From: Ditylenchus dipsaci
Taxonomy: Eukaryota; Nematoda; Chromadorea; Rhabditida; Anguinidae
Assembly: GCA_004194705.1 (NCBI GenBank)
Contig: SADC01001321.1
Span: forward strand, 62,001-126,000
DNA length: 64,000 nt
Direction of reading: 5' to 3'
Shown: positions 39,501 to 48,500 of the stretch, in pieces
Layout: each line of letters opens with the position of its first letter
Numbering within the stretch: the first letter of the stretch is position 1
Notes under the pieces: generated by a model
The model's input: the letters and a program-made list of their open reading frames with translations, nothing else
Databases searched by the model: none
What the model was told of the DNA's origin: nothing
Made by a program: the position numbers and the translations under genes

Positions 39501-42500
39501 TGATTGGCCAATTTTTTTTTCGAGCACCGTATTTTCTCTATAAAACCCCCATGGGGGACTATTTTTGGACCCCTGAAAAATCAGAAAATTTTGAAGTCAA
39601 TTTTGAGATTTCCGGGTACTCAACCAAAATCTGAAAAGTTGAGTCAGGAAAGCTCGTGTTTATTAAGAAAACGAAGAAAAAAGACGAAATGTTTGCTCTA
39701 TGCTGAAATATAAGGTCCGCATGGTGGGAAATTGTTAGAGAGTGTTGGAATAATAGAGAAAATACGGTATCGATGATTAATCTGGCCAATTGATCATCTA
39801 ACAACCCAAAACCATCTCCTACAGTAACTTTAAAAAAGTTAACCCACCGAGAACAACCAAAGAAAAAGTGCTGTGGACACATCGAGGGTGAAGAGTGGAT
39901 CAGTCTCCAGTCGACATTTATACACTCCAGAGTCTTGCGGTAGTAGTGGAGACAGACCTAGCTCGTAGAAGGGTTTTCGCAGCTCGTAACGTGTGCTGGA
40001 CACCCACCATTGCTGGCTAATGTCACTGACCACTTCCTGAAAATGAAAACTATTTAGACTCTATATTAGTTAAGCCATTTTTGAAATTAAAGCTGAACAA
40101 ATTTCCGCTTTGTGATATTTATCTAGCAATCTTAATCAGATATTTTGTCAATAATAAGTAAAACCTACAAAAATTACCCTTTAGAAATCAAAGACAAACC
40201 TTTTTCTAGATTATCGTTGTATAAGATTTTTCGACTCTAGTATAGAATACCCAACCCCCCGCTTCCCATAATTTTTTTTCTTTTAATACTTAAAGGGGGG
40301 GGGGGGGTAAAAGCCATTTAGGTTTGAAAAAGTGGCTTCCATGGCGCAGTGCGAAAGTGCTCGCGTTCTTTGGCCAAAAATGGTGTTTTTTTGGTGTTGC
40401 AGGTTCAAACCCACGTAGTGACACACTATTTTTTTGGCCTTTTTGGCCAGTTTAGAGGTAATTTGGGTCGCTTATCCCGATTCTGGCGTCAAAAAAGTCT
40501 AATTACCTCTAAACTGGCCAAAAAATCCAAAAAAAATAGTGTGTCACTACGTGGGTTTGAACCTGCAACACAAAAAAAACACCATTTTTGGCCAAAAAAC
40601 GCGAGCACTTTCGCACTGCGCCACGGAAGCCACTTTTTCAAACCTAAATGGCTTTTACCCACCCCCCCCCCCTTTAAAGGACCATGGTTTTTGCGCGCAG
40701 CGACATGTGCAAAATTTAAATTGGCGGGGGACACTTCTCTTTCGTCTCAAACTTTGCTCTTTGGAGTTGTTTCAAATGACTCGAAAGAGTACAGTGAGAG
40801 ACCAAAGAGAAGTGTCCACCACCAATTCAAATTTTGCACATGCCACTGCGCGCAAAAACCATGGTCCTTCAAGTAAATAGTACCCAAATTTATGTTTCAG
40901 ACCCGGAAAATGTGCTTAAACAATTTATTAGTCACAACTTCCGTACGCTGGCTTACCCTCGAGTTTAAGGGCTAATCCTAAACATATTGTTCCAAAAGGA
41001 AGTTACTGCGATTTTCGAAAGGTCTGATTATGGGGAGAATCGCTACTATCGCCGATTTTTCTCATTTTTGAATTCGCGCTTTTTAATTTTCAGATTTTGC
41101 AGTAGTTTTTGTAATTTGGGACATAGAGCTTGGTATAAAACAAAAAGTAAGTCACAACCAGAGGTTGCTGTATAATTAACCTTTCTAAAATGCTTTCCAA
41201 GTTTTCCAGAAAAATTTAGAAAGTCGTATTTCATTTCAGTCCTCTAATAAGAAAGTTTTCCGAAAATATTCCAGAAAGTTTTGCGGTTGTTTTCTGTTCG
41301 GACAGAAAAGCAACCCTGGTCACAACCCGATATTTTGTAAAATTTGCAATAAAAAAATTTGCAGACAAGACTTTCTTGTGCGTTTTTCCAGCGAACATCT
41401 GCTTTGCACCAACAAAGCGCGTTTCTATTTTTCGGTGCTCTCAAACGCCACTCCAGTTTTTGTTAGTGGCTATCAAAAAGGTAGAATTTATTTGCAATAG
41501 TGCTCTTTTTTATTTGAAGTCCCCTTGTATATTAGGGAGAGTAGCTGCTGCTGCCAACCAGCTCAATTCCCTTTCTCAAAATGGGTTTATTCTCCTGGAA
41601 GCTGGGCAAATAAATTTGATTTTCTCTCCTGTGCAAATTTAGCTTGGAGTGGAAAGGCATTTCTTTAATTTGGATGTCTGAAAAAATGACTACTACTCTT
41701 TTTCCGGTCTTCAGGCAGATTGCAAACTTTTTTTTGTAAAAAAGCAAAATACACTTATCCAGATGACAAAGGAAAAAATGTCCTGGTAAATAATAGTTAA
41801 AAATAAATGGTTGGGCTGGCTCACACTGCTCTTGTTTGAGATGGTTTTAGCAACTTTTATACTTTTTTTTACAGGCGGTTACCTTAAAAAAAATTTTGAA
41901 GTTCTTTATTTGCTTTGAACTTTAATTTTCCCAAATTTTGATTTTTGAGGTCGCCAAGGATTTTTTTTGGAACTTGGAGAAGCGAGTGTCTGATGCATTA
42001 TTTGTCGAAATTAGTCCTTGGCTTCACGTCACATATTTTCACGTCTGCGCATAAAAATAGCGTGAATTCCGGGATTCCAGTTTGATCCTGATTTTTTGAA
42101 TACCGTAAAACGTCTGATAGTAGCCCCGCCTCGTTCAAAATCGTGCTTGTGGCATTGCGTTTTGAAGACGGCTTTTATGCAAGTTTCCACTAATTTTATA
42201 GCCAGTGAGATGAGCTACAAAATGGGTGATAACTTGTCTAAGAAAAGTTTTGTAAAAGTGGGTCTAAAACACAATGCAACAAACATGATTTTGAATCAGC
42301 GGGCTACTATTAGAGGTTTTACAGTAGGCGCCCTTTTTAACATTTTTGAGACAGCTACCGTATAACCTCTATTAAACGGGCACCCCTACAGTTAACGTTA
42401 TTCGGCGCTACTATAGAATACCCCCCCCCCCCCCAAAAATCCGACCTTATAAAATCGCTGTAACTACCCTTGCAAACAACAAGTTTAGGCTTAGCCCTCA

Positions 42501-45500
42501 GGCTTGGGGGTAGGCCAGCGTACGTGTGACCAATAAAGAGTTTACGCATATTTTCCGGGGTCTGGGACATAAATTTGGGTACTTTTTACTAAAGTAAAAA
42601 AGGTGAAAATCGTTGGGGGGGGGTATTCTATAGTAGGGTCCGTTATTCAAACTTGCTTTGCTTTTTTAACCTCAATATTGTTTATTTTTTGAAACGAACG
42701 ACCACTCATTTTGTAGAGTTTGTGAAGCTCTACAAAATGAGTGGTCGTCCGTTTCGAAAAATAAACAATATTGGGGTTAAAAAAGCAAAGCAAATTTGAA
42801 AAAAGTTAACTGTAGGGGTGCCCGTTTAATAAAGGTTATACGGTATTTATGTTTTATTCTCATCTAGTAAAGTTATTAATGGGATGCATTTTGGTATAAT
42901 GAATAAATTTTTCTCAAATAAGACTGGCTATTTTTTCAGGGCAGCCATAGAAAAACTGGTTGGAACATTGAGTTCAGCCAAAAAACCTGTCAATCTAATT
43001 AAATTTGGCCGAAAAACCCTGCCTTAAACTTCTGCCAATATTCCAGAAATCAGATCAAGATACTTTTCAAAACTTTGCCGAAAAACCTAATGCCTAATCC
43101 AACCCCAATAAAATCAATTTTCATTCTAGGGTTCTCATGTATGGATTATTATTGTTGCGTAATCCATTGTCCACCACCATCCTTCTCCTTGTTGTTGATG
43201 AGGTGTCAAGCCGGAAAACAAAAAAAAATCTGCTTGCTCCCTTTAATTAGACTCCATCCTTCGAAAAAAAAATAAGATGGGGATGACCTCAGCCTAGGTA
43301 GCAAAAAGAAAAGATTTCCAATTAAACTAACAATCCCTCGAGCAATTATAGTTTCTCTGGCATATTTTCCCCATTTCTTTGTTGTTTAAACCAGTAGCAG
43401 GGTGGGGGATATTTCAACCAGCTAAAATTAATAGGGAGTGGAATTGAAGCAAGTAATTATTATTACCCAGCCACAAATAATTGATAGGAAGGGGAACAGT
43501 GCATTAAACTGGCCTTGCAGCCAACTTAATTAATAAATAAACAAGCTGCAGGAATTGCATTGAGCAATACTCTGCTGGGCCATTAAGCAGGGGGGTAATT
43601 GATTTGTATGACTCGAGCACCACCATAAATTGGCTATGCTGCATTATTATTGTTGTTGTTTATGGCTGGATTGCCTGGTTATGTAAAGGGGAATTTCCGG
43701 CGCTACTCGGTTATACCCCCCCCCCCCCCCCCAAAAGTGCTACTCGGGAATACCCCCCCCCAATCCTAGGAGCTACTCGGTTATACCCCGCCCAAAAATC
43801 AAGATTTTTAGGAGTGGTCAAAACACATTTTTAAGCAATAGTTTTGCCATGAAAGGACCAGAAAAGCAATTAAAATAGGGTTCAAGGGCTGTATTGGGAG
43901 GGGAAGGGACAAAACAGGGGCCACTTTTATAGTGCCTATAAGTACCAAAGAGTATTAATTCTCTAAGCGTTGAAGGCACTTACAAATACGGTTTTATTTT
44001 ATTTATGGTTTTTCCCGAGTAGCTTTTGGGGGGGGGGGGTATTACCGAGTAGCGTCGAATTTCCTTTATGTATAGGTCAGATAGCCCAGTTTATAAGGTT
44101 AAGCAGAGGTGGCTGAATGGTCCAGTTGGGCCACCAACCTGGGTAATATGACAGTTCGTAGCTGCTTTTGTGATTTTTTATTTTCATAGAAAAGTACCAG
44201 TTTTTAAACAAATTTATGACGCTACTAAAATATAACCACCAAAAACTACTGTAATACACCCCCCAACAAAATTATTTTTCAAATAGCCCGTAAACCATCT
44301 TTTTTTGAAAAATGCTGAAATTAATACGGGTTGTCCCTGAGCCTGATGCCTACGGCGTAAAGCCTAAGCCTAATTCCTCAGCCTAAAAATTATTAGAGGG
44401 GGGGCGTATATTCCAGTAGCGCCAAATTTTTTTTATTTTTAGGCCCCCAGTGTACAAAAGTTTACTCAGAAATCTAAATCAGAAAGCAAACTTTTTCAAC
44501 AAATTTCGGTCATTGAGATTTGACTATAAGTGAGACTACAATTTTTTCGAAAAATGACCATTTAATTTATGGTCATATCTCAGCTACCAAAGTTTTTTCT
44601 CAAAATTCTGCTTTGTGATTCAGAATTCTGAATGAATTTCGCGTGCTAGGGTGCAACAATAAAACCTTTTAAACTAAAATGTGTGTTGTTATAGTAAAAG
44701 TTTATGTAAAAGTGCAAAAAATTAAGCAAAAAAATTACGAACTGTAATTTTACCAGCGACCTGCAATGAACTCAAGTACGATTCCTAGTTGAGACCTTGT
44801 TACTTTAATTTTTTGGCTTTGTTTGAGATTTGAGTTAAGGAAGGGACTTGATGTGGCAGAGTGGTTGGCAAGTATTCAATTGTTTGAAGGACCTTTGATT
44901 ACAATCTGTGGTGTGCAGGACATTATTCAATCCATCTTACTCCTTCTCCACCACCACACAATTGATTGAATGGTGTGCGCGAGAAGAGCTTGAAAAGCCT
45001 AATTAAATGTGAATGCACTGCTGCTAGCATTTTGGCAAATAACTTTTTTGCTAAACTCATGGAATACTTCCAGGTATGTCTCAAGGCCCTGAGTTTTTCA
45101 AAATTGTGGAAAAAATAGTCAAGTTTGTATCAAAATTTAAAAAGCTCTGGATGGGCAAGTCCCAAATCACAGGAGTACCAAGTGAAAATCGTGTTTTTCA
45201 CATTATATACCAAAAAAATTGTTAGATCAACCTGAGTCAAACTGCGTTCACAGAATTTCGGAATACGACCTAGGAAAAAAGTTAGGACTATTTAAAAGTG
45301 TCGATATTTCTTGGACCGCCCTGTACTTTTATGTAGATGAGATATAGCTAGGGTTGCTGAATGGACATATGTCCGGACATATGTCCTAAAATGTCCGGCC
45401 TTATTGAAATCGGACATATATAAATGAGATTGTTACACAATTTTTTTGCAGTTGTTCTGCTACTCTTTCTGATTTTTATTTTCAGATTGAAAATGACAAA

Positions 45501-48500
45501 AGAAAAATATAATTTATTAAAACTTTCACTAGTATTGTAAATTTAGACCACCTAGGCGTTACCCAAAGCAATGGATATTACTCAAACCAACTATAAGTTA
45601 CCCGAATCATTTGGATGGGTCCCAAACCACCTAGAAGCTACCCAATACCTCATAGATAGTACCCAAACCACGTATATGCTCGAACTACTTAATAGTTTTA
45701 GAACCAGGCCGGTATCAAAAACCACCGAATTAAATCTGAGGATAGGGATAAAATCCGCGGATTTTACGGCTTCAGGTATCTTCTCTGTTTTGTTCCTTTT
45801 TCAGCCCTAGGTTTTCGAAAGACTAAGAATTAAGAGTTCTAGAACCAGGTCCGGTAGCAATAAATTGTAAATTTAGACCACCTATACGGTATCCAAATCA
45901 AAACCTAAGCCAACGAGACTGGAACAAGCGGTGGAAGAAATAGAATTAGAAACTGAGTAAAAAGATTCAATTGTAAATGAATTTGATGTATCTATGAACG
46001 ATTATTGTATCGTTAATTGAAATTTTTTGAATAAAGTTTGCTTGTATAAATGTCCGAAATTTCGGGCATATGTCCATAAATGTCCGGACATATGTCCGGA
46101 AATGTGTCCAAAATATAAATGTCCGGACATTTCAGCAACCCTAGATATAGCCAAAAAAATATAGATGGTTCAATGGCAGTGGTCATATAACCACATTTTC
46201 AAATTATTTTTACCACATCTCGACTTAAAGGACCATAGCCGTCGCCGACAACGAGAATTTCAAGTGTTTGAATTGGCGCGGGACAGTTCTCTTTCGTCTT
46301 TAATTGTACTCTTTTGAGTCATTCGAAGCAAGTCAAAAGAGTACAGTGAGAGATGAAAGAGAACTGTCCCGCGTGAATTTAAACATTTAAATTCTCGTTG
46401 TCGGGGACGGCTATAGTCCTTCAAACCATTGGAAAAAAAGAAATTTCCAATGGTTGTTAAAAACCTTTAAATTGTGACTGAAAAATTAGAGTCAAACTAG
46501 TCAAAAAGCATAAAAAATTAGTACAGTTCGTAAAGACGCTTACCGTATTTTCTCTATTAAATGCCCCGGGGCGTTTATTTTTCAACCCTTAAAAAATCGG
46601 AAAAAAATTATTTCGATTTTGAGCTTTTTGGGTGCTCAACCGAAATCTGAAAAGTGGAATTAGGTAAACTCATGCTAATTAAGAAAACGCAAAAAACAGA
46701 TTTACAAAATTAATTTTTGGGCTGAGATGTAGGTCACTGAAGGGGGCGTTTATTAGAGAGGGGGCGTTTATTGAAGAGGGGGCGTTTAATAGAGAAAATA
46801 CGGTATTTGAAGCGGACTAAAATTGGCTGAAACATTTTTAGTCAAAATTTTGACTAATTTTGAGGCTTTGGGCAACCAAGGAATTTCCACATCTCTTTCT
46901 ATAAAAATTGATTTTTTTTTAATTTCAAAAATCAAAAAAGTGAATAGCCAATTGAATCAGGGTTCGCAGATGTCCTGATTTATCAGGAATTTCCTGATTT
47001 TTCAATTCAAATCCTGATTTTTGATCGCCAAAAATCAGGAATTACCTGATTTTTAGAGATTTTTTTTGTTCAAAATCCTGATTTTCCATTTTTACATCTG
47101 CGAACCCTGCAATTGATGTATTACCCAAAAAAATATTACCCTTTTTTTGTTTTTAATTTTTCTTTCACCTTTTTTGAAAAATGTTACTTTTTTTCGGTGT
47201 GAAATATTAAAAGCACATCCATTCAACTAAAATGACCCCTTGGAACACTTAGTCCCTTGTCCTCCTCACATGCACACCACCCCAAAGTTTTAATGGACCG
47301 GCAAACATTTCTAGGAATTTCTCCACAAACAAATAATAATAGTGGTGCTAGGGGACAAGTTGTTATTCCAGCCACCTCTTTGCGTCAAATAAAAATAAAA
47401 GTTTTTGTCAAACACTAAATTGCAGCAATGCTGCTGCCACTGAATAATTCAGAGGAGCCGCTCCAAATGCTAAAACAACACAAAGAAAATACTAACCTGT
47501 TGGTAGCTGGCCACTAAGGCATTGTCGTGAAACCAGTCTAGTCTTCTCACCAACTGGGGGTTCTCGAAATCGGGGGCCATGTGGTTGCGCACTGAAACCA
47601 GCTTGTGTTTAGAATAGTCAGAATCGTAAAATCGAACCTAGATTTAGCAGCCCCCTATTTTTAAAAAGAGCAGCCAATATGTCTAGCCTTTATTTTTTTG
47701 CTTTTTAAATGGAAATTTAAAATGGGTTTTTGAAAAATGACTGAGAAATATCAGAATTCTTGTGATATTTAGGACTGGGCTGTCAAAACGGAACTGACAA
47801 AATCTTCAAAAACAGAAGTAAAAAGATGACTGAGCTCATCGGGGGAGGAACCACCCTAAATGGGCGAACTAAAATTTTTTTCTACCTTTAAAAGGCTTTT
47901 TTGCATTATAAACATTTTCGTGACGCTAATTTTTAAGTGTGCATGGGGTGAGCTATGTAAAGGTCTTTTTTGGTGTGCTTCTGTTTTTTTTTGATAAAAA
48001 TTGGAAAATCTGATACAGTGGGATCTCCCGGCAATGTACTTCTAAAAGCGGTCCCTAGGACGCACTTTATACAGAGAATTTGCTGGCCTATCCCATATCA
48101 GGGGTTTTTTGCCTTGGTCCCCCTTTTGGGTTTTTTTGTAATTTTCAGGCCTTAAGTCGGCGTGTGTTAAGATCGACTCAAACACTTTTTTCTCTGTAGT
48201 TTGGAAAACATTTTTGAGCCCGTCCTAACATACGCTGTCCAACCCTTACCTAATTATGAAGCCCAAAAAATTAAAAAAAATTTTTGCCTTGACACCCACT
48301 ATTGCTTTTTAGTTATTTTTTAAACTTTGAGCTTAGGAAAGGGTTGGCCAGCCAGCCAGTTAGGACTGACTCAAACCTTCTTTTCTTACTCTGTTGTAGT
48401 TTGGGAAGAACGTTTGAGTTGGTTCTAACATACGCCTGCCTAAAGCCTAAAAAATTACAAAAAAACCAACAAGGGGACCAAAGCAAAAAAGCCCCTTATA

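Noticed and set aside
40349..40880. 175-residue plus-strand open frame
   Set aside because: It is the unbroken translation of the tRNA-headed hairpin and the adjacent palindromic MITE.
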